A model generated the notes under the pieces. It saw only the letters and a list, made by a program, of their open reading frames with translations, was not told where the DNA came from and made no database searches. This document shows, one piece after another, positions 15,825 to 22,737 of a DNA stretch of 36,876 bases (the first letter of the stretch is position 1; the number at the start of each line of letters is the position of its first letter). Source of the stretch: JAATFS01 sp037145635. GTDB taxonomy: Bacteria; Pseudomonadota; Gammaproteobacteria; Xanthomonadales; Xanthomonadaceae. Position numbers and translations under genes: made by a program. The stretch is taken from contig JBBCXB010000012.1 in assembly GCA_037145635.1 (NCBI GenBank), positions 1 through 36,876 on the forward strand. The letters are read 5' to 3'.

Positions 15825-16691
15825 TCAGGCGGTTGCGATTGCGGCGACGAAATCGCGATAGGAGCGCAGCGGACGGCCCAGCAGCCGGGTCAGCCGCTCG
15901 ACGTCGCCCGCCTCGGGGCGCATGCCGTCGATGAGGAAGCGCTCGGCCATCTGGCGCATGTCGTAGGCCATCCAGGCCGGCATGAACCCGCGCAGGTTCT
16001 GCTCGAAGCCGGCGGTGTCGTCGCCGCCGTAGGCCACGGCGCGGCCGAGGGCCTCGGCCCAGAGCCCGGCGACCTCGGTCCCGCCCAAGGTGTCCGGACC
16101 GACCAGGTTGAGGCGCCGCAGCGCAGGGCCGGCGGGTGCGCGGTCGCGGGCGAGCAGCTCGATCGCGGCGATCTCGCCGATGTCGCGCGCATCGATCATG
16201 GCCAGGCCGCGGCTGCCGATGGGCATGGGATACACGCCGTGCGCGGCCATCACGTCCCGGATCGCCAGGTCGTTGTCCATGAAATAGGCCGGGCGCAGGA
16301 TCGTGGCGTTGAAGCCCATCTGCTCGAGCATGCGCTCCACGCCGAACTTGCCGGCGAAGTGGGGCACGTTCACGTAGCGGTCGCTGTGGATGACCGAGAG
16401 GTAGACGACCCGCTCGACGCCGGCCTCGCGCGCCACGTTGAGCGCGATCAGCGCCTGGGTGAACTCGTCGGCCGCGACCGCGTTGAGCAGGAACAGCGTG
16501 GAGATGCCCTGGAGCGCCGGGCGCAGCGCGTCGACGTCGAGCAGGTCGCCCTGGACGACCTGCACCCCCTCGGGCAGGTCGGCGGTGGCGGGCTGGCGGA
16601 CCAGGGCACGGACCTGGGCGCCGTGCTGGACGAGGTGCCGGACGACGTGGCGGCCGACATTGCCGGTGGCGCCGGTGACGAGGAAGGTCAT
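15825..16691 (-). CDS. NmrA-like NAD(P)-binding protein (atypical SDR)
   Basis: A 288-residue protein starting at ATG 16691, which places the Rossmann motif V-T-G-A-T-G-N-V-G at residues 4-12; an upstream extension to 16778 has no family similarity. The NmrA/QOR2-like class binds NAD(P) and acts as an oxidoreductase or redox sensor. The middle part has the usual V-V-Y-L-S-V-I-H-S-D and L-R-P-A-Y-F-M-D-N segments. GGAG lies upstream of the start. It is the first gene of a two-gene unit divergent from a LysR regulator, the normal arrangement for a regulated oxidoreductase. Confidence 0.87.
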   Translation of the reverse strand: MTFLVTGATGNVGRHVVRHLVQHGAQVRALVRQPATADLPEGVQVVQGDLLDVDALRPALQGISTLFLLNAVAADEFTQALIALNVAREAGVERVVYLSVIHSDRYVNVPHFAGKFGVERMLEQMGFNATILRPAYFMDNDLAIRDVMAAHGVYPMPIGSRGLAMIDARDIGEIAAIELLARDRAPAGPALRRLNLVGPDTLGGTEVAGLWAEALGRAVAYGGDDTAGFEQNLRGFMPAWMAYDMRQMAERFLIDGMRPEAGDVERLTRLLGRPLRSYRDFVAAIATA

Positions 16692-16750
16692 GAGAGGACT
16701 CCGGTTGGGTTGGGAGGCTCCATGGTTGTTGATCCGCTCGCGGCTCGATA

Positions 16751-16766
16751 GTCCATATAATTGGAC
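16751..16766. promoter_or_regulatory. dyad GTCCA-TATAAT-TGGAC in divergent promoter gap
   Basis: The arms GTCCA and TGGAC are perfect inverted repeats around TATAAT, an exact -10 consensus on the plus strand, 24-29 bases before the LysR ATG. A repressor or the LysR protein itself binding the dyad would cover the -10 box. A matching -35 is not obvious (TTGATC at 16729 leaves 21 bp). Confidence 0.5.
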
Positions 16767-16789
16767 CCCTCGTCTCACGGGTGGAACAC

Positions 16790-17680
16790 ATGGACCTGCT
16801 GGCTCTGGCGGACTTCAACCTCGTGGCGCGGCACGGCGGCTTCGGCCGCGCCGCCCGGGCGGCCGACCGGCCCAAGGCCACGCTGTCGCGCCGGGTCGCG
16901 GACCTGGAGGCCGCCCTGGGCGTGCGCCTGTTCGAGCGCGGCTCCCACGCGCTGAAGCTGACCCAGGAAGGCCGCGCCCTGTTCGAGCGCACCGACCGGC
17001 TGCTCGCCGAGCTCGGCGAAGCGGCCAGCGTGATCGCCTCGGGAGGCGACATCCCCCGCGGCCGGCTGCGCATCAGCGCGCCGTTGCTGTTCTCGCAGAT
17101 GGCCCTCGGCACCTTGTCGGCCGAGTTCGCCCTGCGGTATCCCGAGGTGCGCCTGGAGATCACCACCGAGGACCGGGCGGTGGACATGGTGGAGGAAGGC
17201 TACGACCTGGTGATCCGGGTCAATCCCGATCCGGACGAACGGCTGATCGGACGCGTGCTGCTGCGCGATCGCCTGGTGGCGGTCGCCCGTGCCGGGGTGC
17301 CGGCGCCGGGCGACGGTGCGCCGGTGCCGGCCGTGGTGCGCGCCTCCGGCCATCCGTCGGGCTGGGACCTGAGCACCGCCGCGGGCGAGCGGCGCGTCGC
17401 CATCGACCCGGTGCTACGGCTGGCTTCGCTGATCATGATCCGCGATGCGGTGCGCACCGGCATCGGCGCGGGCCTGCTCCCGCTCTCGCTGGTGGCCGGC
17501 GACCTGAAGGCCGGGACGCTGGTGAGCTGGGGCGAGGGCAAGGGGCCGCCGATAGAGATCTGGGCGCTCTACCCGTCGCGGCGCCTGCTGAGTTCGCGGG
17601 TCTCGGCCTTCCTGGAATTCCTGAAGGCGGCCTTTCCGTTGGGGCAGCCGGAAGAACTGGCCGCGTACGGCGGCGCCTGA
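16790..17680 (+). CDS. LysR-family transcriptional regulator
   Basis: A 296-residue regulator from ATG 16790. The N-terminal helix-turn-helix is complete: F-N-L-V-A-R-H-G-G-F-G-R-A-A-R, then K-A-T-L-S-R-R-V-A-D-L-E-A-A-L-G-V-R-L-F-E-R. The effector domain begins near 90 (R-G-R-L-R-I-S-A-P). This subgroup (CrgA/DsdC-like) often controls a divergent oxidoreductase operon, and here the NmrA-like gene lies opposite, 98 bp away. A GTG at 16781 in the same frame would add three residues. Confidence 0.92.
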   Translation: MDLLALADFNLVARHGGFGRAARAADRPKATLSRRVADLEAALGVRLFERGSHALKLTQEGRALFERTDRLLAELGEAASVIASGGDIPRGRLRISAPLLFSQMALGTLSAEFALRYPEVRLEITTEDRAVDMVEEGYDLVIRVNPDPDERLIGRVLLRDRLVAVARAGVPAPGDGAPVPAVVRASGHPSGWDLSTAAGERRVAIDPVLRLASLIMIRDAVRTGIGAGLLPLSLVAGDLKAGTLVSWGEGKGPPIEIWALYPSRRLLSSRVSAFLEFLKAAFPLGQPEELAAYGGA

Positions 17681-17816
17681 CGCGCCGCACCCGCCGCGCG
17701 AGGGACGTCCCGGGCCGACCGCGCGGCCGGCCGCGCCGCACGCCCGCACGTGGCAGCGCGCGGTGCGGAGACGGGGGAGAGCGGCCGCGGGACTGGACGT
17801 TGGCGTCGCGGTCCAT

Positions 17817-17833
17817 ATACTACCCCCCAGTAT
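17817..17833. promoter_or_regulatory. FrmR-type operator over the frm promoter
   Basis: ATACTACCCCCCAGTAT: inverted arms ATACT and AGTAT around a C-tract, the form known for FrmR/RcnR-type (CsoR superfamily) operators. The overlapping TATACT (17816-17821) is a plausible -10 box with CTGGAC 17 bp upstream, so binding would block transcription. It lies 18 bases before the frmR start codon. Confidence 0.75.
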
Positions 17834-17850
17834 TTGACAGGACCCGTGCC

Positions 17851-18126
17851 TTGCCCCATTCGCCCGAGGAGAAGAAGCGCGTGCTGACCCGCGTGCGGCG
17901 CGTGCGCGGACAGTGCGACGCGCTCGAGCGCGCGCTCGAGGCCGGCGCCGATTGCGGGCCGGTGCTGCAGCAGATCGCCGCCATCCGCGGGGCGGTCAAC
18001 GGGCTGATGTCCGAGGTGCTGGAGGCGCATATCCGCGAGGACTTCGGCCAGCCGGCCGGCTCCGACGCGCAGCGCGCCGAGCGCGTGCAGGAGCTGCTGG
18101 GCCTGGTGCGCTCGTACCTGAAATGA
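17851..18126 (+). CDS. frmR: formaldehyde-responsive repressor FrmR
   Basis: A 91-residue all-helical repressor, the same length as E. coli FrmR and very similar to it: S-P-E-E-K-K-R-V-L-T-R-V-R-R-V-R-G-Q, A-L-E-R-A-L-E, Q-Q-I-A-A-I-R-G-A, and E-V-L-E-A-H-I-R-E. Cys35 is the conserved formaldehyde-reactive residue (it crosslinks with the N-terminal Pro2, also present here), and the His of E-A-H-I-R-E is conserved. The start must be TTG 17851, because this alone gives the required Met-Pro2 N-terminus. It heads frmR-frmA-fghA and has an operator directly in front. Confidence 0.92.
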   Translation: MPHSPEEKKRVLTRVRRVRGQCDALERALEAGADCGPVLQQIAAIRGAVNGLMSEVLEAHIREDFGQPAGSDAQRAERVQELLGLVRSYLK

Positions 18127-18191
18127 GTTTGGACAAAGATTCCGGAGCGGCGCGCCGCTCCTCCCCGCACATCCATCGCAGGAGAACCTCC

Positions 18192-19301
18192 ATGAAATCA
18201 CGTGCCGCCGTCGCCTTCGGGCCGGGCCAGCCGCTGCAGATCGTCGAGATCGACGTCGGCCCGCCGCGCAAGGGCGAGGTGCTGATCCGCATCACCCATA
18301 CCGGCGTCTGCCATACCGACGCGTTCACGCTGTCCGGCGGCGACCCGGAAGGCCTGTTCCCGGTGGTGCTCGGCCACGAGGGCGCCGGCGTGGTGGTCGA
18401 GGTCGGCGAGGGCGTGACCAGCGTCGCGCCCGGCGACCACGTCATCCCGCTGTACACCGCCGAGTGCGGCGAGTGCCTGTTCTGTACCTCCGGCAAGACC
18501 AACCTGTGCGTGGCGGTGCGCGCCACCCAGGGCAAGGGCGTGATGCCGGACGGCAGCACCCGCTTCTCCTACAACGGCGAACCGCTGTACCACTACATGG
18601 GCTGCTCGACGTTCAGCGAGTACACCGTGGTGGCCGAGGTCTCGCTGGCCAAGATCCATCCCGAGGCCAATCCCGAGCACGTGTGCCTGCTCGGCTGCGG
18701 CGTGACCACCGGCATCGGCGCGGTGCACAACACCGCCAAGGTGCAGGCCGGCGACAGCGTGGCCGTGTTCGGCCTCGGCGGCATCGGCCTGGCGGTGATC
18801 CAGGGCGCGCGCCAGGCCAGGGCCGGGCGCATCATCGCCATCGACACCAACCCGGACAAGTTCGCGATGGCGCGCGAGTTCGGCGCCACCGACTGCATCA
18901 ACCCGAAGGACCACGCGCAGCCGATCCAGCAGGTGGTGGTGGAGATGACCGGCTGGGGCGTGGACCATTCGTTCGAGTGCATCGGCAACGTCAACGTGAT
19001 GCGCGCCGCGCTGGAATGCGCGCATCGTGGCTGGGGCCAGTCGGTGGTGATCGGCGTGGCCGGTGCCGGGCAGGAGATCTCGACCCGGCCGTTCCAGCTG
19101 GTGACCGGGCGCAGCTGGAAGGGCAGCGCCTTCGGCGGCGTCAAGGGCCGCAGCCAGCTGCCGGGCATGGTCGAGGACGCGATGAAGGGCGAGATCCAGC
19201 TGGCGCCGTTCGTCACCCACACCATGGGCCTGGAACAGATCAACGACGCCTTCGAGCTGATGCACGAGGGCAAGTCGATCCGCTCGGTGGTGCATTACTG
19301 A
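18192..19301 (+). CDS. frmA: S-(hydroxymethyl)glutathione dehydrogenase (class III ADH)
   Basis: A 369-residue zinc-dependent alcohol dehydrogenase that oxidises S-hydroxymethylglutathione, formed spontaneously from formaldehyde and glutathione, to S-formylglutathione with NAD. Catalytic zinc ligands are Cys40, His62 and Cys169; structural zinc ligands are Cys92, Cys95, Cys98 and Cys106; the NAD fold has G-L-G-G-I-G at 194-199. The start ATG has AGGAG 7 bases upstream (18180-18184). It follows frmR by 65 bp. Confidence 0.97.
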   Translation: MKSRAAVAFGPGQPLQIVEIDVGPPRKGEVLIRITHTGVCHTDAFTLSGGDPEGLFPVVLGHEGAGVVVEVGEGVTSVAPGDHVIPLYTAECGECLFCTSGKTNLCVAVRATQGKGVMPDGSTRFSYNGEPLYHYMGCSTFSEYTVVAEVSLAKIHPEANPEHVCLLGCGVTTGIGAVHNTAKVQAGDSVAVFGLGGIGLAVIQGARQARAGRIIAIDTNPDKFAMAREFGATDCINPKDHAQPIQQVVVEMTGWGVDHSFECIGNVNVMRAALECAHRGWGQSVVIGVAGAGQEISTRPFQLVTGRSWKGSAFGGVKGRSQLPGMVEDAMKGEIQLAPFVTHTMGLEQINDAFELMHEGKSIRSVVHY

Positions 19302-19310
19302 GTCGCCGCA

Positions 19311-19451
19311 ATTCGGGATTAGGGGATTGGGGATTGGCAAGTGCAACGGCATCGCGCACGTCGGCACTTTCCGTGATCCTTCGTCAATTCCCGATCCCAA
19401 CCCGGCTCCTCGAGTTCCCGCCTTGGCTGTTCCCAATCCCCAATCCCGAAT
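19311..19451. repeat. inverted pair of GGGGATT-type repeats between frmA and fghA
   Basis: The left arm (19311-19337) reads ATTCGGGATT, then AGGGGATT, then GGGGATTGG. The right arm (19433-19451) is the reverse complement of ATTCGGGATTGGGGATTGG, i.e. the same without the extra 8 bases. A third partial match (CAATTCCCGATCCC) starts at 19385. A transcript could fold the two arms together. The right arm ends 4 bases before the fghA ATG, so it occupies the place of the ribosome-binding site. Confidence 0.85.
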
Positions 19452-19455
19452 CCCC

Positions 19456-20295
19456 ATGCAACTCAAAGAACATCGCGCCTGCTGCGGCGGCTGGCAGGAC
19501 GTCTATCGCCACCGCTCGGATACCCTGGACTGCGACATGAACGTGGCGGTGTACCTGCCGCCGCAGGCCGCCGACCGCCGGTTGCCGGTGCTGTACTGGC
19601 TTAGCGGGTTGACCTGCACCGAGCAGAACTTCGCCACCAAGGCCGGCGCGCAGCGCTATGCCGCCGAGCACGGGATCATCCTGGTCGCGCCGGACACCAG
19701 CCCGCGCGGCGACGCGGTGGCCGATGCCGAGGGCTACGACCTCGGCCAGGGCGCCGGCTTCTACGTCGACGCCACGCAGCAGCCGTGGGCGGCGCACTAC
19801 CGCATGTACGACTACGTGGCCAACGAGCTGCCGGCGCTGATCGAGGCGCACTTCCCGGCCAACGGGGCACGGGCCATCAGCGGGCATTCGATGGGCGGCC
19901 ACGGCGCGCTGGTGATCGCGCTGCGCCATCCCGGGCGCTACCGCAGCGTATCGGCGTTCTCGCCGATCGTGGCGCCGAGCCAGGTGCCATGGGGCGAGAA
20001 GGCCTTCGGCCATTACCTCGGCGCGGACCGCCAGGCCTGGCAGGCCTGGGACGCCACCGCGCTGCTGGCGCAGGCGCAGGAGCGGCTGCCGCTGCTGATC
20101 GACCAGGGCGAGGCCGACGAGTTCCTCGACGGCCAGCTGCGGCCGCAGCTGTTCGAGGCGGCCGCGGCGGCCGCCGGCTACCCGATCACGCTGCGGCGGC
20201 AGCCGGGCTACGACCACAGCTACTACTTCATCGCCAGCTTCATCGGCGAGCACATCGCCCATCACGCCACAGCGCTGGGCGCGGACGGGCGCTGA
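19456..20295 (+). CDS. fghA: S-formylglutathione hydrolase
   Basis: A 279-residue esterase-D-type alpha/beta hydrolase that splits S-formylglutathione into formate and glutathione, completing formaldehyde detoxification. Catalytic triad: Ser145 in G-H-S-M-G-G-H-G, Asp221 in G-E-A-D-E-F-L and His254 in Y-D-H-S-Y-Y-F. The N-terminus M-Q-L-K-E-H-R-A-C-C-G-G is typical of the family and fixes ATG 19456. There is no Shine-Dalgarno sequence: the bases before the ATG are the C/A-rich arm of a repeat. It is 154 bp from frmA and probably in the same transcript. Confidence 0.95.
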   Translation: MQLKEHRACCGGWQDVYRHRSDTLDCDMNVAVYLPPQAADRRLPVLYWLSGLTCTEQNFATKAGAQRYAAEHGIILVAPDTSPRGDAVADAEGYDLGQGAGFYVDATQQPWAAHYRMYDYVANELPALIEAHFPANGARAISGHSMGGHGALVIALRHPGRYRSVSAFSPIVAPSQVPWGEKAFGHYLGADRQAWQAWDATALLAQAQERLPLLIDQGEADEFLDGQLRPQLFEAAAAAAGYPITLRRQPGYDHSYYFIASFIGEHIAHHATALGADGR

Positions 20296-20346
20296 CCGGG
20301 CACCGCGGCGCGGCAGTCCGGCCGGGCCGCGGACGGCCGCAGGGCC

Positions 20347-21255
20347 TCAGAGCGCGATGCCGATCGTGATCGTGCCGGTGTAGCCGTTGCTGGTGTCGCC
20401 GCTGAGCGTGGGCGTCTGTGCAGCGAGCTGGGCGCTGGTGTTGTCGCCGAACACGTTGTCGCTGGACAGGCTGATCGCCGCCTTGTTGGTGACGCTGGCG
20501 CTGTAGCCGCTGACGCTGGCGTACACCGCGTCGCAGATGTCGCCGGGCATGGCCATCTGCGAGGTCAGGATCTTGTTGGTGTAGCTGGTCGCCGTCGCCA
20601 GGCTCGGATACACCTCGAAGTGGATGTGCGGCCAGCGGCCGCTGTAGCAGGCCGGGAAGATGCTCTGGAAGGTGACCTGGCCGTTGCTGTCGGTGACCTG
20701 CACGCCGCGCAGGTAGTTCTCGTCTTGGATGCCGCTGGAATACAGCGAGTACTTGCCGTCGCGCGTGCAGTGCCACAGGTAGATCGCATAGCCCTCCAGT
20801 GCGGCGCAGCTGTTGTTGACGTCGACCAGGGTGAGGGTGAGGGTGAGCGGCAGGCCAGCGGCGGCGGTGGTGGAACTGCCGAAGCTGCTGCGGATGTCGC
20901 TGCGCACGATGCCGCTGGCGGACAGTACATTGACCACGCTGCTGCTGACGCTGTTGGAGCCGTCCGCCGGATAGGGCCCGGCGGTTTCTTCCGGATCGGC
21001 GAGACAGCTGCCGCTGCTGCTGATGGTGGTGCCGGTCGAGGTGCCGCTGCTCGTGCCGGTGTTGCTCGTCGTCGTCGTGGCGGTGCTGGTACTGCCGTCG
21101 CTGCTGCCGGAGCCGCCGCCGCAGGCGCCCAGCAGCATCATGGTGCTGCCGGAGGCGATCAGTCCGAGCAGACGGCGGCGCTCGTGCAACTGGCGCGAGA
21201 TGACCTCGAGGTCGTGCTGCAGGCCGAGGTCGTGGTCTTCCTGATGATCGTGCAT
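20347..21255 (-). CDS. intradiol dioxygenase-like protein, predicted Tat lipoprotein
   Basis: A 302-residue protein from ATG 21255 (GAGAAG upstream). The N-terminus has consecutive arginines (R26-R28) before a hydrophobic stretch and a lipobox L-L-G-A-C at Cys45, suggesting Tat export as a lipoprotein. A Gly/Ser/Thr-only linker follows (47-83). The dioxygenase domain starts with E-T-A-G-P-Y-P-A-D-G-S-N. Likely iron ligands are Tyr169 (D-G-K-Y-S), Tyr204, and His210 and His212 (P-H-I-H-F-E-V-Y). The family opens catechol-type rings; the natural substrate here is unknown. It is convergent with fghA. Confidence 0.87.
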   Translation of the reverse strand: MHDHQEDHDLGLQHDLEVISRQLHERRRLLGLIASGSTMMLLGACGGGSGSSDGSTSTATTTTSNTGTSSGTSTGTTISSSGSCLADPEETAGPYPADGSNSVSSSVVNVLSASGIVRSDIRSSFGSSTTAAAGLPLTLTLTLVDVNNSCAALEGYAIYLWHCTRDGKYSLYSSGIQDENYLRGVQVTDSNGQVTFQSIFPACYSGRWPHIHFEVYPSLATATSYTNKILTSQMAMPGDICDAVYASVSGYSASVTNKAAISLSSDNVFGDNTSAQLAAQTPTLSGDTSNGYTGTITIGIAL

Positions 21256-21434
21256 GTCGGTCTTCTCGTGGTGGGTGGCGATGGCGGCCCTGCGATCCGA
21301 TCCGCGATCGGTCGCGTTGCGGAGTGTGGACGGGCGGCTTTGCCGCCGGATTGCCTGAACATGGCCACGGCCGGCAAATGTCGCGGCCCGCCTGCATGCG
21401 AGGATTTCGCCGACCTCTCCCGGCCCTTCCGAGC
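21256..21434. promoter_or_regulatory. divergent promoter region before the T4SS cluster
   Basis: This gap separates the dioxygenase from the secretion cluster and should hold both promoters. Visible elements are the dyad CGATC-CGC-GATCG (21298-21310) and a hairpin GGCGGC-TTT-GCCGCC (21333-21347). I cannot assign a convincing -35/-10 pair. No gene is supported here. Confidence 0.4.
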
Positions 21435-22136
21435 ATGCGCGCATCGTCTGCCGCTCCTGTCGCGTTCCTCCCCCCGCGCAGCGCATGCCGGTCCGAGACG
21501 GTGCCGCCGCCGGGCACCGGCAGCGGTGCGCGGCGAGGTCGGCGTGCGGCGCTGGCCTCGCTGTTGGCGCTGGCGTCCGGCTCGGCCGCGGCGCAGGTGC
21601 TGGAGCTCGACGTCGACGGCAGCGCACGCTGGATCGGCGGCAGCGGGCCTGCGGCCGAGCCGCAATCCGCGTCCGCGGCGGCGGGCCCGCAGGTACCGGC
21701 TGCCTATCGCCCGGCATTCGCCGCGGCCGCGCGGCGCTACGGGCTCAGCGAAGCGTTGCTGTGGGCACTGGCGGCCTCCGAATCGGGTTTCGACGCCCGT
21801 GCGGTGTCGCCGGCGGGCGCGATCGGCGTGATGCAGCTGATGCCGGCCACCGCGCGCGAGCTAGGAGTCGATCCGCGCGATCCGGTGCAGAACATCAGCG
21901 GCGGCGCGGCCTATCTGCGGCAGCAGCTGGACCGCTTCGACGGCGACCTGGAGCGTGCCCTGGCAGCCTACAACGCCGGGCCGGCGCAGGTGGCCCGGCA
22001 CCAGGGCGTGCCGCCGTTCCGGGAAACGCAGGCCTATGTCGCGCGCAATCTCGAGCGCCTCGCCGGCGACAGCCTGCGCCTGCCGGCGCAGGCGGCCACC
22101 GGCCTCCTCAACGACGCTTCCGGAGCCTTCCCATGA
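21435..22136 (+). CDS. virB1: lytic transglycosylase, VirB1-like
   Basis: A soluble-lytic-transglycosylase-type protein (SLT domain about residues 100-210 of 233): catalytic Glu in A-A-S-E-S-G-F-D, then G-A-I-G-V-M-Q-L-M-P-A-T-A, N-I-S-G-G-A-A-Y-L, and A-L-A-A-Y-N-A-G-P. It opens peptidoglycan for assembly of the secretion channel. A signal-like helix A-A-L-A-S-L-L-A-L-A-S-G precedes A-A-A-Q. The start is uncertain: ATG 21435 gives a long N-terminus, GTG 21501 a more normal signal peptide. The stop overlaps the next ATG (ATGA), which ties it to the T4SS operon. Confidence 0.87.
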   Translation: MRASSAAPVAFLPPRSACRSETVPPPGTGSGARRGRRAALASLLALASGSAAAQVLELDVDGSARWIGGSGPAAEPQSASAAAGPQVPAAYRPAFAAAARRYGLSEALLWALAASESGFDARAVSPAGAIGVMQLMPATARELGVDPRDPVQNISGGAAYLRQQLDRFDGDLERALAAYNAGPAQVARHQGVPPFRETQAYVARNLERLAGDSLRLPAQAATGLLNDASGAFP

Positions 22137-22441
22137 ACCCGTTTCCGCCACGCCTCGCTCTGGCCACACTGGCCCTGGCGTTCTCGCCCGCCGCGCTGGC
22201 GCAGCGCGCCGCCGCCGATCCCGCGGGTTCCGGGCCGATCCTGTCGGCGCTGGACTGGATCCAGGGCACGCTGCTCGGCAACGTGGCCACCGCGGTGGCG
22301 GTGATCGCGGTCGCCGTGGTCGGTCTGATGATGCTGACCGGCCGCGTGCACTGGCGGTTCGGCGCGACCGTGATCCTGGGCTGCTTCGTGCTGTTCGGCG
22401 CGACCACCATCGTCGCCGGCATCCGCTCGGCGGCGGGCTGA
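22133..22441 (+). CDS. virB2: VirB2/TrbC-type pilin
   Basis: A 102-residue pilin precursor. A signal peptide ends at A-L-A-Q (about 22-23). The mature part has two hydrophobic helices (about 50-68 and 75-98) joined by a short loop with T-G-R-V-H-W-R-F-G, the standard VirB2/TrbC shape. It would form the pilus or the lining of the channel. It starts inside the VirB1 stop codon and is followed by virB3 after 11 bases. Confidence 0.88.
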   Translation: MNPFPPRLALATLALAFSPAALAQRAAADPAGSGPILSALDWIQGTLLGNVATAVAVIAVAVVGLMMLTGRVHWRFGATVILGCFVLFGATTIVAGIRSAAG

Positions 22442-22452
22442 GCGCGGCGGCC

Positions 22453-22737
22453 ATGGACCGGTTGCCGGCGGCCCCGATCTTTCCCGCACTGACCCGGCCG
22501 CAGATGTTCGCCGGCGTCACCTACAGCTTCTTCATCGTCAACGGCGTGGTGACCACCGAAGCGTTCCTGATCACGCGCTCGTTCTGGGCGCTGGCGATCG
22601 CGCTGGCGGTCCACGGCCTCGGCTATCTCGCCTGCCTGCGCGAGCCGCGCATCTTCGAGCTGTGGCGGGTGCGCGTGAGCCGGTGCCCGCGGGTGCGCCA
22701 CTGGCGGCGTTGGCGCTGCAACAGCTACGCGCCATGA
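22453..22737 (+). CDS. virB3: VirB3-type inner-membrane protein
   Basis: A 94-residue protein with the VirB3 pattern: a short polar N-terminus with P-I-F-P-A-L-T-R-P, then two hydrophobic segments (about 20-36 and 42-60) and a basic C-terminus. VirB3 works with the VirB4 ATPase and in some systems is fused to it. Its stop overlaps the virB4 start by 4 bases (ATGA). Confidence 0.87.
   Translation: MDRLPAAPIFPALTRPQMFAGVTYSFFIVNGVVTTEAFLITRSFWALAIALAVHGLGYLACLREPRIFELWRVRVSRCPRVRHWRRWRCNSYAP

Noticed and set aside
17834..17839. TTGACA as the -35 box of frmR
   Set aside because: A -10 at the right distance would fall inside the frmR coding region. The upstream TATACT overlapping the operator fits better.
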